Made by a program: the position numbers and the translations under genes
The notes under the pieces: generated by a model
The model's database searches: none
Told to the model about the DNA's origin: nothing
The model's input: the letters and a program-made list of their open reading frames with translations, nothing else
Shown: one piece after another, positions 1 to 10,503 of the stretch
Layout of the letters: every line of letters starts with the position of its first letter
How positions within the stretch are numbered: position 1 is the stretch's first letter
Source of the DNA: Chitinophagaceae bacterium
GTDB lineage: Bacteria > Bacteroidota > Bacteroidia > Chitinophagales > Chitinophagaceae
Assembly (NCBI GenBank): GCA_017882215.1
Contig: JADGPX010000002.1
Span: 1-37,638 of the forward strand
DNA length: 37,638 nucleotides
Direction of reading: 5' to 3'

Positions 1-74
1 ACCAGTGACCAGTTATCGGTTATCAGATAGGAGTTACCAAATAACTAATCACTGATTACTGATCACTGATAACT
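1..74. repeat. Degenerate ACTGAT-type word repeat
   Basis: The first 74 bases are built from overlapping variants of the words ACTGAT, TAACTA and GATCACTG (for example CTGATTACTGATCACTGATA at 52-71). It lies just downstream of the OmpH-like gene. No coding frame or clear terminator is seen. Similar stretches with different words fill other spacers in this window. Confidence 0.6.
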
Positions 75-669
75 ATTTTTTATTCTTAGCGTATAAATCA
101 TTCAGCCCATTAATTACATCTGAGGTAATGTTTAATGCACTGTCTTTATAAAACATAAAACCAGGTTCGTAAGAAAAAACATAATCGTACCTGCCATCAT
201 TGTTATACACTTTCAAAAAATTCTGAATTCTTGTTAAAATATCTTCTTTCATTTTTGAATTGGAATTGTAAAGCGCATTATCCAGATCCTGCTTTTTTGC
301 CTGCAGACCCTGCTGCATTTGGTTTATCTCTTTCATAGCTGCTTCCTGCTCCTGTTGGTTCATGGTTGCGCCTTTTTGCTGCAGCATCATTGCTCTTGCC
401 TGGTAATGTCTTTGCAAATCAGCTACTTCATTATTACTTGCAGCCTGCTTCTTCTCAAAGTCAGTTTTTAAAATTTTATAGTACTCATAGCTGCTTTGTA
501 AAGAATCAAGGTCAATATAAGCAACCTTGTTACCATGATGCGTACTTGAATCTTTACAATGTTGAGCGTTGGCTACAGAAGATATTTTTGATGAGGAAAA
601 CTGAATGTAATACAAATACCCAACTAACAGTAATAAAACAACATTAAGAATTAAGGAAAAATTTTTCAT
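73..669 (-). CDS. OmpH/Skp-like periplasmic chaperone
   Basis: This is a 198-residue protein of the OmpH/Skp family, which holds unfolded outer-membrane proteins in the periplasm. Residues 5-24 form a hydrophobic signal or signal-anchor segment. The family's opening strand is seen as VAYIDLDSL at 49-57. A long glutamine- and lysine-rich helical region at about 65-140 would form the coiled-coil tentacles, and the C-terminal part (GRYDYVFSYEPGFMFY) matches the second half of the Skp body. The length is normal for the family. It lies after the rpoC terminator, so it is probably transcribed on its own. The assignment rests on overall pattern rather than on catalytic residues. Skp-like proteins are often paired with bamA, which is not present here. 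Confidence 0.8.
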   Translation of the reverse strand: MKNFSLILNVVLLLLVGYLYYIQFSSSKISSVANAQHCKDSSTHHGNKVAYIDLDSLQSSYEYYKILKTDFEKKQAASNNEVADLQRHYQARAMMLQQKGATMNQQEQEAAMKEINQMQQGLQAKKQDLDNALYNSNSKMKEDILTRIQNFLKVYNNDGRYDYVFSYEPGFMFYKDSALNITSDVINGLNDLYAKNKK

Positions 670-847
670 GCATAAATTTTTATTAGGTAGAGCAAGATAA
701 AGGAAAGAATAAAATGTGAAAAGTTAAAAAGAAGAAGATATTTTTTGTTGCCGGTTAATTAACTTTTGGAAACATTTTGTGGCGACACTCCGTTCAACAT
801 TTACAGTTTTGGTGATCGAATTAATTTGGCGTAAAATAGAATTAAGT

Positions 848-869
848 TTGTTGGGCAGGCGACCAACAA
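848..869. repeat. Small hairpin in the rpoC-ompH spacer
   Basis: A 7-bp inverted repeat, TTGTTGG (848-854) and CCAACAA (863-869), with an 8-nt loop. It resembles the GTTGGCG/CGCCAAC hairpins at 20934 and 22075. It sits past the rpoC terminator and has no T-run, so it is more likely a dispersed palindrome than a terminator. Confidence 0.5.
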
Positions 870-875
870 GGGCGA

Positions 876-909
876 ATAAAAAAAGGAGTAAGAAAAAATC
901 TTACTCCTT
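876..909 (-). terminator. rpoC operon terminator
   Basis: A perfect 10-bp stem, AAGGAGTAAG (883-892) and CTTACTCCTT (900-909), with a 7-nt loop. On the minus strand it is followed by a T-rich run (positions 882 down to 876). It lies 36 bases beyond the rpoC stop codon. This is a convincing intrinsic terminator closing the rpl-rpo unit. Confidence 0.88.
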
Positions 910-944
910 AATCATTAAATCATTTATATCATTACCATCATTGG

Positions 945-3900
945 TTATTCTTCCTCATCAAATGTCATTGCTTCTTTAGAAGTCATCAGCAATTCATATT
1001 CTTCCTTACTTCCAACAATCATGTTATCAAAATCACGCATGCCAGTACCAGCCGGTATCGGATGACCTGTGATAACGTTCTCTTTCAATCCCATCATCTC
1101 ATCTGTTTTACCCTGTATTGCGGCAGATGATAATACCTTTGTTGTTTCCTGAAAAGATGCTGCAGATATCCAGCTATGCGTACCAAGTGAAGCTTTTGTA
1201 ATACCCAGCAGCAACGGTGAAGATGTTGCCGGCCTTGCATCACGGAACTCAGCGATCTTTTTATCAGCACGGCGTAATACAGAATTTTCTTCCCGTACTT
1301 CACGAAGTGTAACAATTTGTCCGGGTCTCATCTTAGTACTGTCAGCTGCATCAATAACAACTTTTTTATCAAATATCCAGTCGTTCTCAACATTAAAATC
1401 GTAACGGTCTTCAGTATCTCCTTCCAGGAATTTTGTATCACCGGCATCTTCGATAGTTACTTTACGCATCATCTGCCGAACGATAACTTCAATGTGTTTA
1501 TCATTTATCTTAACACCTTGTAAACGGTAAACTTCCTGTATCTCGTTCACCACATATTCCTGTACTGCAAACGGACCTTTGATTGACAAAATATCTGCGG
1601 GAGCAATTTGCCCGTCGGACAAAGCAACACCTGCTTTTATAAAGTCACCATCCTGTGCAAGTATCTGGCGGGTAAGAGGAACAAGATATTTTTTAACAAC
1701 ACCATCTCTTGCTTCAACAATTATTTCCCTGTTACCACGCTTAATGTTTCCGAAAGAAACCACACCATCAATTTCAGAAACTACTGCAGGGTTACCGGGG
1801 TTTCTTGCTTCGAATAATTCTGTTACTCTTGGCAAACCACCTGTTATATCTCTCAATTTACCAAGCACACGTGGAATTTTTACAACCACCTGCCCTGCTT
1901 TTACTTCCTCCTGCTCTTCCATGATAATGTGAGAACCTACCGGTAAATTATATGCCTTACTTTCTTTTTTTCCTTCGATGATCAATGAAGGAATTCTTGC
2001 TTTATCTTTTGTTTCAATAACCACTTTTTCTCTATGACCTGTCTGCTCATCAGCCTCCTCACGGTAAGTGATACCTTCAACAATATGCTCAAACTTAACA
2101 TTACCATCAATTTCAGAAACAATAACATTGTTGAACGGATCCCATGTGCAGATCACATCGCCTTTAGTAACTTTCTGCCTGTCTTTTACATTTAAGGTTG
2201 CACCGTAAGGAACGTTGTTTGTAATTAACAAACGATCATTCTTCACATCCATAATTCTTACTTCACCTGTACGTCCGATTACTACTTTTGTTTTTGTTTT
2301 TGTTTTATCATTAGCAACTGCATCAACAGTTCTTAACCCGTCGAACTGAACAGTGCCATCAAACTTTGCAGTTAATGTTGATTCAACAGATGCAGAACCT
2401 GCCACACCACCCACGTGAAATGTACGTAACGTTAACTGTGTTCCCGGCTCTCCGATTGATTGTGCTGCAATAATTCCTACTGCATCACCACGCTGTGCTG
2501 TATATCCTGAAGCCAAATTCTTACCATAGCATTTTACACAAACACCACGCTTTGCTTCGCATGTTAACACAGAACGGATCTCAACACTTTCAATACCAGC
2601 TTCATCAATCTTCGTTGCTATTTCATCGGTAATTTCAGTACCAGCTTCTGCAATTAACTCATCAGTTAAAGGATTGAAAATATTGTGCAAAGATGTTCTT
2701 CCTAAAATTCTATCGAATAAAGGCTCGATGACATCTTCATTATCTTTTAATGCTGAAGTTGCAATACCTCTTAAAGTTCCGCAATCCTCATCAAGAATAA
2801 CAACATCCTGTGCTACGTCAACCAATCTTCTTGTAAGATAACCTGCATCTGCAGTTTTTAAAGCTGTATCTGCCAAACCTTTACGGGCGCCATGTGTAGA
2901 GATAAAATATTCCAATACATTCAATCCATCTTTAAAATTGGAAAGGATCGGATTTTCAATGATCTCACTTCCGGTGCTGCCGGATTTACGTGGCTTAGCC
3001 ATCAAACCTCTTATACCTGCCAACTGCTTGATCTGTTGTTTAGAACCTCTTGCGCCGGAATCAAGCATCATGAAAACAGAGTTGAAGCCTTGTTTATCTG
3101 CTGCCAATTCACGTATCAAAGTTTCAGTAAGGCGTGTATCAACACGGCTCCAGATATCAATGATACCATTGTATCTTTCGTTATTTGTAATTAAACCTGA
3201 ATTATAGTTATCCCAAACCTCATCTACCTCACCAGTTGCGTTATCAATCATATCCTGCTTTGTATCAGGAATGATAAGATCGTTAATGTTGAATGACAAT
3301 CCACCTTTGAATGCCATGCGGAATCCAAGTGTTTTAATATCATCCAGAAACTTTGCAGTGGCAGGAATGTTTGTCCATTTAATGATGTTACCAATGATTT
3401 CTCTCAATGCTTTTTTAGTAAGCAATGCATTAATATAGCCTGCGCCTTTGGGAACATGCTGGTTAAATATCACACGGCCAACTGTTGTTTCAACTAATTT
3501 CTTTTGGAAAGTGCCGTCATCATTACGAACATCTACTTTAACTTTTACATGAGCGTGCAGATCAATTTGCTGTTCGTTATAAGCGATGATAACTTCTTCA
3601 GGAGAATAAAATGATTTGCCTTCTCCTTTAACTTTTACTTCTTTGGTAGATTTTTTTCCTTTGGTGATGTAATATAATCCCAATACCATGTCCTGTGAAG
3701 GAAGGGTTATTGGGGTACCATTCTGAGGATTTAAAATATTATGAGAAGAAAGCATTAATACCTGTGCTTCCAAAACTGCCGCATGGCTTAATGGAACATG
3801 CACAGCCATCTGGTCACCATCAAAGTCAGCGTTAAATGCTGTAGTTACCAACGGATGCAATTGTATCGCTTTACCTTCAATTAACTTGGGCTGGAAAGCC

Positions 3901-5243
3901 TGTATTGACAAGCGGTGCAGGGTTGGAGCTCTGTTCAACATTACCGGGTGACCTTTCAAAATATTTTCAAGAATATCCCAAATGATCGCTTCTTTTTTAT
4001 CAACTAATTTCCGTGCACTCTTCACGGTTTTTACAATACCTCTTTCAATAAGTTTGCGAATAATGAATGGTTTGAACAATTCTGCAGCCATATCTTTTGG
4101 CAAACCGCATTCGTGCATTTTTAATTCAGGACCAACCACAATTACAGAACGACCTGAATAATCAACACGCTTACCCAAAAGGTTCTGGCGAAAACGTCCC
4201 TGTTTACCTTTCAGTACATCACTTAAAGATTTTAATGCTCTTCCGCCTTCGGCTTTTACAGCGTTTGATTTACGTGAATTATCAAATAAAGAATCAATCG
4301 CTTCCTGCAGCATACGCTTCTCATTTCTAAGAATTACTTCAGGCGCTTTGATCTCTAATAATCTTTTTAAACGATTGTTACGAATGATAACACGACGATA
4401 CAAATCATTAAGATCAGATGATGCAAAACGACCACCATCCAATGGAACAAGTGGACGAAGCTCAGGTGGAATAACAGGAATGTATTGCATTACCATCCAC
4501 TCAGGACGGTTGTTAATTCTTGTGTTAGCATCACGGAAACTTTCTACAACGCTCAAACGCTTTAGTGCATCTGCTTTACGTTGCTGTGAGGTTTCGGTAG
4601 CTGCTGCGTTACGCAAATCGAAAGACAACTGATCAAGATCAATTCTCTGCAACATATCATGCACAGCTTCCGCACCCATTTTAGCAATGAATTTATCAGG
4701 ATCTTCATCAGGCAAATGCTGGTTATCTTTTGGAAGTGTATCCAGAATATCCAGGTATTCTTCTTCAGTTAAAAGATCACTATAATTCTGTCCTTTATCA
4801 GCACGGATCCCGGATTGTATCACTACAAATCTTTCATAATACACGATGGTCTCTAATTTCTTAGAGCTCATTCCCAATAAATAACCGATCTTATTTGGAA
4901 GAGATTTAAAATACCAGATGTGAACAACAGGCACCACCAATTTGATGTGACCCATTCTTTCACGACGAACTTTTTTCTCTGTAACCTCAACACCGCAACG
5001 GTCGCAAACAATACCCTTATAACGGATACGCTTATACTTTCCGCAGGCACACTCATAATCTTTTACAGGACCAAAAATCCTTTCGCAAAACAAACCATCT
5101 CTTTCAGGTTTGTAAGTACGATAGTTAATAGTTTCGGGCTTTAAAACTTCACCGTAACTTCTTTCTAAAATAGAATCAGGCGAAGCCAAACCAATTGTAA
5201 TTTGAGAAAACGTTGGACGTGGACGATTTTCTTTTTTGATCAT
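945..5243 (-). CDS. rpoC: RNA polymerase subunit beta'
   Basis: The 1432-residue largest subunit of RNA polymerase, forming the clamp and the active centre together with RpoB. The N-terminal zinc-binding site is seen as C65, C67, C80 and C83. The catalytic NADFDGDQM loop, whose three aspartates bind the active-site magnesium, is at 471-479. A second zinc site is formed by cysteines near 820 (DEDCGTLRG) and near 893-903 ([11 protein letters not shown]). The length is typical for Bacteroidota. It is co-transcribed with rpoB, 106 bases upstream, and ends at a strong terminator. The start [12 protein letters not shown] is the only sensible one and has no evident Shine-Dalgarno site. No truncation or inserted element was seen. 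Confidence 0.98.
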   Translation of the reverse strand: MIKKENRPRPTFSQITIGLASPDSILERSYGEVLKPETINYRTYKPERDGLFCERIFGPVKDYECACGKYKRIRYKGIVCDRCGVEVTEKKVRRERMGHIKLVVPVVHIWYFKSLPNKIGYLLGMSSKKLETIVYYERFVVIQSGIRADKGQNYSDLLTEEEYLDILDTLPKDNQHLPDEDPDKFIAKMGAEAVHDMLQRIDLDQLSFDLRNAAATETSQQRKADALKRLSVVESFRDANTRINNRPEWMVMQYIPVIPPELRPLVPLDGGRFASSDLNDLYRRVIIRNNRLKRLLEIKAPEVILRNEKRMLQEAIDSLFDNSRKSNAVKAEGGRALKSLSDVLKGKQGRFRQNLLGKRVDYSGRSVIVVGPELKMHECGLPKDMAAELFKPFIIRKLIERGIVKTVKSARKLVDKKEAIIWDILENILKGHPVMLNRAPTLHRLSIQAFQPKLIEGKAIQLHPLVTTAFNADFDGDQMAVHVPLSHAAVLEAQVLMLSSHNILNPQNGTPITLPSQDMVLGLYYITKGKKSTKEVKVKGEGKSFYSPEEVIIAYNEQQIDLHAHVKVKVDVRNDDGTFQKKLVETTVGRVIFNQHVPKGAGYINALLTKKALREIIGNIIKWTNIPATAKFLDDIKTLGFRMAFKGGLSFNINDLIIPDTKQDMIDNATGEVDEVWDNYNSGLITNNERYNGIIDIWSRVDTRLTETLIRELAADKQGFNSVFMMLDSGARGSKQQIKQLAGIRGLMAKPRKSGSTGSEIIENPILSNFKDGLNVLEYFISTHGARKGLADTALKTADAGYLTRRLVDVAQDVVILDEDCGTLRGIATSALKDNEDVIEPLFDRILGRTSLHNIFNPLTDELIAEAGTEITDEIATKIDEAGIESVEIRSVLTCEAKRGVCVKCYGKNLASGYTAQRGDAVGIIAAQSIGEPGTQLTLRTFHVGGVAGSASVESTLTAKFDGTVQFDGLRTVDAVANDKTKTKTKVVIGRTGEVRIMDVKNDRLLITNNVPYGATLNVKDRQKVTKGDVICTWDPFNNVIVSEIDGNVKFEHIVEGITYREEADEQTGHREKVVIETKDKARIPSLIIEGKKESKAYNLPVGSHIIMEEQEEVKAGQVVVKIPRVLGKLRDITGGLPRVTELFEARNPGNPAVVSEIDGVVSFGNIKRGNREIIVEARDGVVKKYLVPLTRQILAQDGDFIKAGVALSDGQIAPADILSIKGPFAVQEYVVNEIQEVYRLQGVKINDKHIEVIVRQMMRKVTIEDAGDTKFLEGDTEDRYDFNVENDWIFDKKVVIDAADSTKMRPGQIVTLREVREENSVLRRADKKIAEFRDARPATSSPLLLGITKASLGTHSWISAASFQETTKVLSSAAIQGKTDEMMGLKENVITGHPIPAGTGMRDFDNMIVGSKEEYELLMTSKEAMTFDEEE

Positions 5244-5261
5244 ATTATTATTTCGCTTTTA

Positions 5262-5291
5262 GCTTAGAGCTGCGAGCATTGAGCTCTAAGC
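5262..5291. repeat. Hairpin in the rpoB-rpoC spacer
   Basis: A perfect 10-bp inverted repeat, GCTTAGAGCT (5262-5271) and AGCTCTAAGC (5282-5291). The rest of the 106-base spacer carries related AGCTT/GCAACTG/AAGCTC words. No T-run follows, so it should not terminate transcription. It could be an mRNA processing or stability hairpin, or simply a dispersed intergenic repeat. Confidence 0.6.
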
Positions 5292-5349
5292 AATTTTACT
5301 TAATTAATTTTCTTACTCACAGCTTGCAACTGTAAGCTCATGGCTTTGA

Positions 5350-8300
5350 TTATTCAAATTTAAGATCCAATCCTAAGCCTCTTAATTCATGAACCAATAC
5401 ATTAAATGATTCAGGAACACCTGGTCTTGGAATATTATCACCTTTAACGATCGCTTCGTAAGTCTTCGCTCTTCCGATAATATCATCTGATTTTAAAGTC
5501 AACAATTCCTGCAGAATGTTTGATGCACCATAAGCTTCCAAAGCCCATACTTCCATTTCACCAAATCTTTGACCACCAAATTGTGCTTTACCACCAAGAG
5601 GTTGCTGGGTAATTAAGCTGTAGGGTCCGATTGAACGGGCATGCATCTTATCATCAACCATGTGGTGAAGTTTTATCACATAGATAATTCCAACCGTTGC
5701 TTTCTGATCAAAACGATCTCCGGTTTCACCGTCATACAAATAAGTATGACCGAATAATGGAAGACCTGCTTTAGCAACCTGCTCTGCAATTTCATCAACA
5801 GAAGCGCCATCAAAAATTGGCGTTGCGAATCTTATTCCCAGTTTTTCACCTGCCCAGCCGAGAACAGTTTCATATATCTGCCCCAGGTTCATACGGCTTG
5901 GTACACCGAGTGGATTTAATACAATATCAACAGGAGTTCCGTCTTCAAGGAAAGGCATATCTTCCTGGCGAACGATCTTTGCTACGATACCTTTATTTCC
6001 GTGACGACCTGCCATCTTATCTCCCACTTTAAGTTTACGCTTAACAGCGAGATAAACTTTAGCAAGTTTTAAAACACCGGCTGGTAGTTCATCCCCGATA
6101 GAGATGTTGAATTTTTCTCTCTTATATCTTCCTAACTCTTCGTTGTATTTAATGTTGTAGTTGTGCAATAACGTATTGATGTGATCGTCTGTTTTTGCAT
6201 CACCGCTCCATCCCAAAGGATTTACATTTTGAAAATCAATGTTAGCAAGGTTCTTAGCAGTTATCTTAGCGCCTTTTCCAATCAATACTTCACCAAAATT
6301 ATTGCTGATACCGGCTGAAGTTTTATCTTTTAATAGAGTAAGGAGTTTGCTTATCAATACTTCTAAAAGATCGGTTTCATTCTTCTCATGTGTCTTTTCA
6401 ATTTTTTCTAAAGAAGCTTTTTCTTTAACTTTTCCGTTCTTATCTTTCTTAGCCCTTTGAAATAATTTTTTATCAATAACAACACCTTCTGTTCCGCTTG
6501 GCGCTTTTAAAGACGCATCTTTTGCATCACCGGCTTTATCACCAAATATTGCTCTTAATAATTTTTCTTCAGGAGTTGGATCGCTTTCACCTTTAGGGGT
6601 TATTTTACCAATGATGATATCTCCTTCTTTTACATGAGCGCCAATTCTTATAACACCATTCTGATCCAGATCTTTGGTAGCTTCTTCACTTACGTTAGGA
6701 ATATCAGGGGTTAATTCTTCCTCTCCCAATTTTGTATCACGAACTTCCAATTCAAATTCATCAATATGTATAGAAGTAAACAAATCTTCTTTCACTACTT
6801 TTTCGCTGATAACAATAGCATCTTCAAAGTTGTAACCCTTCCATGGCATAAATGCCACTTTAAGATTACGACCAAGCGCTAATTCACCATCTTTTGTAGC
6901 ATAACCTTCAGTTAAGAAGTCACCTTCTTTTACTGCCTGACCTTTTTTAACTGCAGGACGAAGGTTAATGCAGGTTGCCTGATTCGTTTTTATAAATTTG
7001 GTAAGCTTGTAAACAATTAAGTCTTCATCAAAGCTTATCAATTTTTGTGTTTGATTTCTGTTGTAGCGAACATGAATTTCATTAGCATCAACATATTCAA
7101 CAACTCCATCTCCATCAGCATGAATTTGGATTCTTGCATCACGTGCAGCCTTTGCTTCCAATCCTGTACCAACAATCGGCACTTCGGGACGGATCAATGG
7201 AACTGCCTGCCGTTGCATGTTTGAGCCCATCAATGCACGGTTAGCATCATCATGCTCAAGGAAAGGAATTAATGAAGCACTTAGACCAACAATTTGGTTT
7301 GGTGCAACGTCCATGTATTCAACTTCATTCTTATCCAGGATCGGAAAATCACCAGTTTGTCTTGATTTTACTTTTTCCTCAATGAAATTTCCTTTCTCAT
7401 CTATCTCTACGTTTGCCTGCGCAATTTTTTTGGTATCTTCTTCTTCAGCACTTAAGAAAGTTACTTTTTTCATATCCACTTTACCATTATTTACCTTATG
7501 GTAAGGTGTTTCAATAAAGCCCATTTCATTGATCTTTGCATGCACACAAAGTGTAGATATCAAACCAATGTTTGGACCTTCAGGAGTTTCAATTGTACAA
7601 AGACGACCATAGTGAGAATAGTGTACGTCACGAACCTCAAAGCCTGCTCTCTCACGACTCAAGCCACCGGGTCCTAGCGCTGAGATACGACGCTTGTGCG
7701 TAATCTCTGACAATGGATTTGTTTGATCTAAGAATTGAGATAACTGTGATGTACCAAAGAATGAATTGATAACAGAAGATAATGTTCTTGCATTAATCAA
7801 ATCTACCGGAGTAAATACTTCGTTATCACGAACGTTCATCCTTTCACGGATGGTACGTGCCATACGTGCAAGACCAACACCAAATTGAGCATATAACTGC
7901 TCACCCACTGTTCTTACACGACGGTTACTTAAATGATCAATATCATCAATCTCACTTTTAGCATTGGTTAACAACACTAAATATTTTATGATAGCGATGA
8001 TATCTTCTTTGGTTAATGTTTTTTTCTCAATAGGATAATTTAAACCAAGCTTTCTGTTGATCTTATAACGACCAACTTCACCAAGATCATAACGCTTATC
8101 ACTAAAGAATAATTTATCGATAATACCTCTTGCAGTTTCATCATCTGGTGCATCAGCGCCACGCAATTGACGATAAATGTGCTGCACCGCTTCTATCTCA
8201 CTGTTGGAAGTATCTTTATTTAATGTGTTGTAGATAATTGCATAATCACCGCTCACTTCTTCTCTTTGAATGAAAACACTTTTTACATTCAACTCAAGAA

Positions 8301-9159
8301 TCATTGCTACATTTTCTTGATCAAGAATGGTGTCTCTTTCAAGAACGATCTCATTTCTTTCAAGACTTACTACTTCGCCGGTATCTTCATCCACAAAATC
8401 CTCTACCCAGCTGCGAAGCACACGGGCTGCTAATCTTTTACCAAGATTTGCATTCAACGTTTTTTTATCAGCCTTTACTTCTACTGCCATTCCAAATAAT
8501 TCCAAAATGTCTTTATCAGTTTCATAACCGATAGAACGCAGTAAAGTGGTTACAGGAAATTTCTTTTTGCGATCAATGTAGGCATACATCACATTGTTAA
8601 TGTCTGTAGCAAACTCCATCCATGCACCTTTAAAAGGAATTACTCTTGCTGAATAAATTTTTGTTCCATTGGGATGTGTTGACTGACCAAAGAATACCCC
8701 GGGAGAACGATGTAATTGAGAAACGACAACTCTTTCGGCGCCATTGATAACAAAAGTACCACGTGGTGTCATGTAAGGAATATTTCCTAAGAAAACATCC
8801 TGAACAATGGTTTGAAAATCCACATGTTCTTCATCGTTACAACTAAGGCGGAGCTTGGCTTTTAAAGGAACAGCATAGGTTAATCCTCTTTCAATACATT
8901 CTTCAATTGTGTAACGTGGAGGATCAACAAAATAATCAAGAAACTCCAATACAAAAATGTTACGGGTATCGGTGATAGGAAAATTTTCCTTGAACACACG
9001 GAATAAACCCTCAACATTTCTTTTGTCTGGTGTAGTTTCTAATTGAAAAAAATCTTTAAATGATTGGATTTGAATTCCAAGCAAATCGGGAGTCTCTGCC
9101 AGATGTTCAATTTTTCCGAAGTTGATTCTTTTGGCAGGAGCTACTTTAGTTGAAGCCAT
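5350..9159 (-). CDS. rpoB: RNA polymerase subunit beta
   Basis: The 1269-residue beta subunit of RNA polymerase. The rifampicin-binding region lies at about 465-500 ([11 protein letters not shown] through [12 protein letters not shown]) and has the residues usual in rifampicin-sensitive enzymes, including D in FLDQ, H in THKRR and S in [21 protein letters not shown] lies near 650, and the nucleotide-contacting GRHGNKGIV segment lies near 1050. It ends [11 protein letters not shown], a normal terminus. The spacer to rplL is 244 bases and contains an attenuator-like hairpin and a possible separate promoter, so rpoBC can probably be expressed partly independently of rplJL. Confidence 0.98.
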   Translation of the reverse strand: MASTKVAPAKRINFGKIEHLAETPDLLGIQIQSFKDFFQLETTPDKRNVEGLFRVFKENFPITDTRNIFVLEFLDYFVDPPRYTIEECIERGLTYAVPLKAKLRLSCNDEEHVDFQTIVQDVFLGNIPYMTPRGTFVINGAERVVVSQLHRSPGVFFGQSTHPNGTKIYSARVIPFKGAWMEFATDINNVMYAYIDRKKKFPVTTLLRSIGYETDKDILELFGMAVEVKADKKTLNANLGKRLAARVLRSWVEDFVDEDTGEVVSLERNEIVLERDTILDQENVAMILELNVKSVFIQREEVSGDYAIIYNTLNKDTSNSEIEAVQHIYRQLRGADAPDDETARGIIDKLFFSDKRYDLGEVGRYKINRKLGLNYPIEKKTLTKEDIIAIIKYLVLLTNAKSEIDDIDHLSNRRVRTVGEQLYAQFGVGLARMARTIRERMNVRDNEVFTPVDLINARTLSSVINSFFGTSQLSQFLDQTNPLSEITHKRRISALGPGGLSRERAGFEVRDVHYSHYGRLCTIETPEGPNIGLISTLCVHAKINEMGFIETPYHKVNNGKVDMKKVTFLSAEEEDTKKIAQANVEIDEKGNFIEEKVKSRQTGDFPILDKNEVEYMDVAPNQIVGLSASLIPFLEHDDANRALMGSNMQRQAVPLIRPEVPIVGTGLEAKAARDARIQIHADGDGVVEYVDANEIHVRYNRNQTQKLISFDEDLIVYKLTKFIKTNQATCINLRPAVKKGQAVKEGDFLTEGYATKDGELALGRNLKVAFMPWKGYNFEDAIVISEKVVKEDLFTSIHIDEFELEVRDTKLGEEELTPDIPNVSEEATKDLDQNGVIRIGAHVKEGDIIIGKITPKGESDPTPEEKLLRAIFGDKAGDAKDASLKAPSGTEGVVIDKKLFQRAKKDKNGKVKEKASLEKIEKTHEKNETDLLEVLISKLLTLLKDKTSAGISNNFGEVLIGKGAKITAKNLANIDFQNVNPLGWSGDAKTDDHINTLLHNYNIKYNEELGRYKREKFNISIGDELPAGVLKLAKVYLAVKRKLKVGDKMAGRHGNKGIVAKIVRQEDMPFLEDGTPVDIVLNPLGVPSRMNLGQIYETVLGWAGEKLGIRFATPIFDGASVDEIAEQVAKAGLPLFGHTYLYDGETGDRFDQKATVGIIYVIKLHHMVDDKMHARSIGPYSLITQQPLGGKAQFGGQRFGEMEVWALEAYGASNILQELLTLKSDDIIGRAKTYEAIVKGDNIPRPGVPESFNVLVHELRGLGLDLKFE

Positions 9160-9241
9160 ATTGTAGTTAAAACTTTTAAAGTGTAGAAGTGCCTATAACC
9201 GGATTTAAAAACAGGCATAAAGCCACCAATCCGAAATTAAA

Positions 9242-9266
9242 GGAGTGCAAAAGTAAGGAAAATTAT
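9242..9266 (-). promoter_or_regulatory. Possible rpoB promoter (TAnnTTTG box)
   Basis: On the minus strand the box TACTTTTG lies at 9255-9248. It is preceded by TTTTCC and followed by CACTCC. TAnnTTTG is the known -7 motif of Bacteroidota primary sigma factors. The upstream TTTG half-site sits only 12 bases away, closer than usual, so the -33 match is poor. The spelling resembles the three stronger translation-gene promoter blocks in this window. Confidence 0.45.
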
Positions 9267-9356
9267 CCAAAAATTTAATAACCAATTCCTAATTGATAAG
9301 AATTTAATTTATTTTTTGTATTATTCTCTATTTTCTGCAATTTATTATCAACGTAT

Positions 9357-9384
9357 AAAAGCCAGAGATTGCTCCCCGGCTTTT
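9357..9384 (-). terminator. Attenuator-like hairpin between rplL and rpoB
   Basis: A continuous 12-bp stem (with two G-T pairs), positions 9357-9368 against 9373-9384, with a 4-nt loop. On the minus strand the stem ends in CTTTTATACG, so only a short U-tract follows. It lies about 20 bases beyond the rplL stop. In E. coli a partial terminator occupies the same gap and lowers rpoBC relative to ribosomal protein output. The same role is inferred here. Confidence 0.65.
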
Positions 9385-9403
9385 AAAGCTTCTTGCTAAT
9401 TAA

Positions 9404-9781
9404 TTATTGAATTTCTACGTCAGCACCAGCTTCTGTAAGCTTATTCTTAATTTCCTCTGAAGTGGCTTTATCAACACCTTCTTTTATTGGTTTTGGAGCG
9501 CCATCAACTAAATCTTTAGCTTCTTTTAAACCAAGACCAGTAAGCTCTTTAACGATCTTTACTATGCCTAATTTATTAGCACCAGGAGATTTAAGAATAA
9601 CATTGAAAGATGTTTTTTCTTCAACTGCCGCTGCACCTCCGCCACCATCAACTTCACTTGCTACAACTGAAACTGCTGCCGGTTCAATACCATATTCTGT
9701 TTTTAAAAATTCAGCTAATTCCTGAACTTCTTTTACTGTTAAGCCTACTAAGTTTTCAGCTAATTGTTTTACGTCTGCCAT
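9404..9781 (-). CDS. rplL: Ribosomal protein bL12 (L7/L12)
   Basis: The 125-residue stalk protein that recruits translation factors to the ribosome. The N-terminal dimerisation helices ([21 protein letters not shown]) are followed by an alanine/glycine-rich hinge at about 40-53 ([13 protein letters not shown]). The C-terminal factor-binding domain begins at [10 protein letters not shown] and contains the conserved [19 protein letters not shown] segment. Length and order are typical. It follows rplJ in the conserved rplKAJL order and is separated from it by a 164-base spacer carrying palindromic and direct repeats, which is longer than usual. Confidence 0.97.
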   Translation of the reverse strand: MADVKQLAENLVGLTVKEVQELAEFLKTEYGIEPAAVSVVASEVDGGGGAAAVEEKTSFNVILKSPGANKLGIVKIVKELTGLGLKEAKDLVDGAPKPIKEGVDKATSEEIKNKLTEAGADVEIQ

Positions 9782-9808
9782 GATTGTTGTTTTTTTTCCG
9801 ACTTCTTA

Positions 9809-9824
9809 TCCCGAAGCTTCGGGA
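9809..9824. repeat. TCCCGAA/TTCGGGA hairpin before rplL
   Basis: A 7-bp perfect stem with a 2-nt loop, TCCCGAA-GC-TTCGGGA, 28 bases upstream of the rplL start codon. The same stem with a different loop (AC) occurs at 11730-11745 in the rplK leader. Confidence 0.6.
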
Positions 9825-9852
9825 TCCGCCGGATGGTTTATTAAAAAATTAT

Positions 9853-9885
9853 TTAACCCTAACCCTAAAGGGGAATATTTAGGGA
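9853..9885 (+). repeat. Degenerate family-A palindromic element
   Basis: TTAACCCTAACCCTAAAGG (from 9854) continues into GGAATATTTAGGGA. It looks like a decayed copy of the CCCCCT-loop-AGGGGG-ATTTAGGGGG element found in the branched-chain operon. It lies in the rplJ-rplL spacer, about 60 bases from the better copy at the rplJ stop codon. Confidence 0.4.
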
Positions 9886-9914
9886 TGATCTATTTAATAG
9901 GGATGATCTATTTA
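9880..9914. repeat. 17-bp tandem direct repeat
   Basis: TAGGGATGATCTATTTA occurs at 9880-9896 and again at 9898-9914 with no mismatch, giving an 18-bp period. It lies in the 5' untranslated part between rplJ and rplL. Confidence 0.85.
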
Positions 9915-9943
9915 AAATAAAAAATTCAAATTTAAACATAACA

Positions 9944-9975
9944 CTTTAAGCCCCTTCAGGGGTTTGGGGTGTTCT
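9944..9975 (+). repeat. Family-A palindromic element at the rplJ 3' end
   Basis: Plus-strand reading CTTTAAGCCCCTTCAGGGG, then TTTGGGGTG. It has the same layout as the branched-chain copies: AAG, a C-run, TTCA, a G-run, TTT, a second G-run. It is antisense to rplJ, encodes the last residues TPQTPEGA and supplies the stop codon. Confidence 0.7.
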
Positions 9976-10452
9976 ATTTTGTAAAGCACCTAACACTCGC
10001 TGAATTGGTGCCTGTAATAAACTGATAACTTCACTAATCAATTCATTTTTAGTTTTGATCTTAGTTAAAGCTGTAAGTTGGTTATCTCCAATAAAAATAT
10101 CGCCATTAAGAAAAGCAGCTTTTAAAACGGGCTTTTCTCCATTTATTTCTTTACGAAAACTGCTGATGATAATTGCCGGCTCTTTAGGGCTTTCACTAAA
10201 CATTAATGCAGTTACTTTATGCAATGAATCATAAACACCTGCATACTTTTCACTATCTAAACTTTCCAATGCTTTTTTTATCAATGTATTTTTAGCAACC
10301 TTTACTTCAACCTGTTTATTAAAACAATGCCTGCGTAAATTTGTTATTTGCGCTACAGATAAATTTTCTGTATCTGTAATATAGAAGTTAGTATACTGAG
10401 AAAACTTGCCTTTCAGCGCTTCAATTACTTCTTGTTTTTCTTCTCTTGTCAT
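9946..10452 (-). CDS. rplJ: Ribosomal protein uL10
   Basis: L10 anchors the L7/L12 stalk to 23S rRNA. The start is placed at MTREEKQEVI, the usual family N-terminus, giving 168 residues. A longer frame beginning at 10485 would run through the hairpin at 10469-10488 and is unlikely. The RNA-binding globular domain is intact (NFYITDTENLSVAQITNLRR, AKNTLIKKAL). The C-terminus ends LLQAPIQRVLGALQ followed by NRTPQTPEGA. That last stretch is encoded by a palindromic element. From memory, Bacteroidota L10 proteins normally continue with a further GGNT-type helix, so the element seems to have replaced the native tail. An alignment would settle this. Confidence 0.93.
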   Translation of the reverse strand: MTREEKQEVIEALKGKFSQYTNFYITDTENLSVAQITNLRRHCFNKQVEVKVAKNTLIKKALESLDSEKYAGVYDSLHKVTALMFSESPKEPAIIISSFRKEINGEKPVLKAAFLNGDIFIGDNQLTALTKIKTKNELISEVISLLQAPIQRVLGALQNRTPQTPEGA

Positions 10453-10468
10453 AAAAATATTTTTAGAT

Positions 10469-10488
10469 GGTTTGTGAATACACAAACC
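10469..10488. promoter_or_regulatory. Hairpin just upstream of rplJ
   Basis: A perfect 8-bp stem, GGTTTGTG (10469-10476) and CACAAACC (10481-10488), with loop AATA. It lies 16 bases upstream of the chosen rplJ start, in the 51-base rplA-rplJ gap. In many bacteria the L10-L12 complex represses its own mRNA by binding a leader in this region. The hairpin could be part of such a site, but no L10 leader consensus was recognised. Confidence 0.45.
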
Positions 10489-10503
10489 TTGGCGAATTAA
10501 AAT

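Noticed and set aside
10453-10485. Eleven extra N-terminal codons of rplJ (MCIHKPSKNIF)
   Set aside because: They overlap a perfect hairpin, and the L10 family starts at MTREEK-type sequence.
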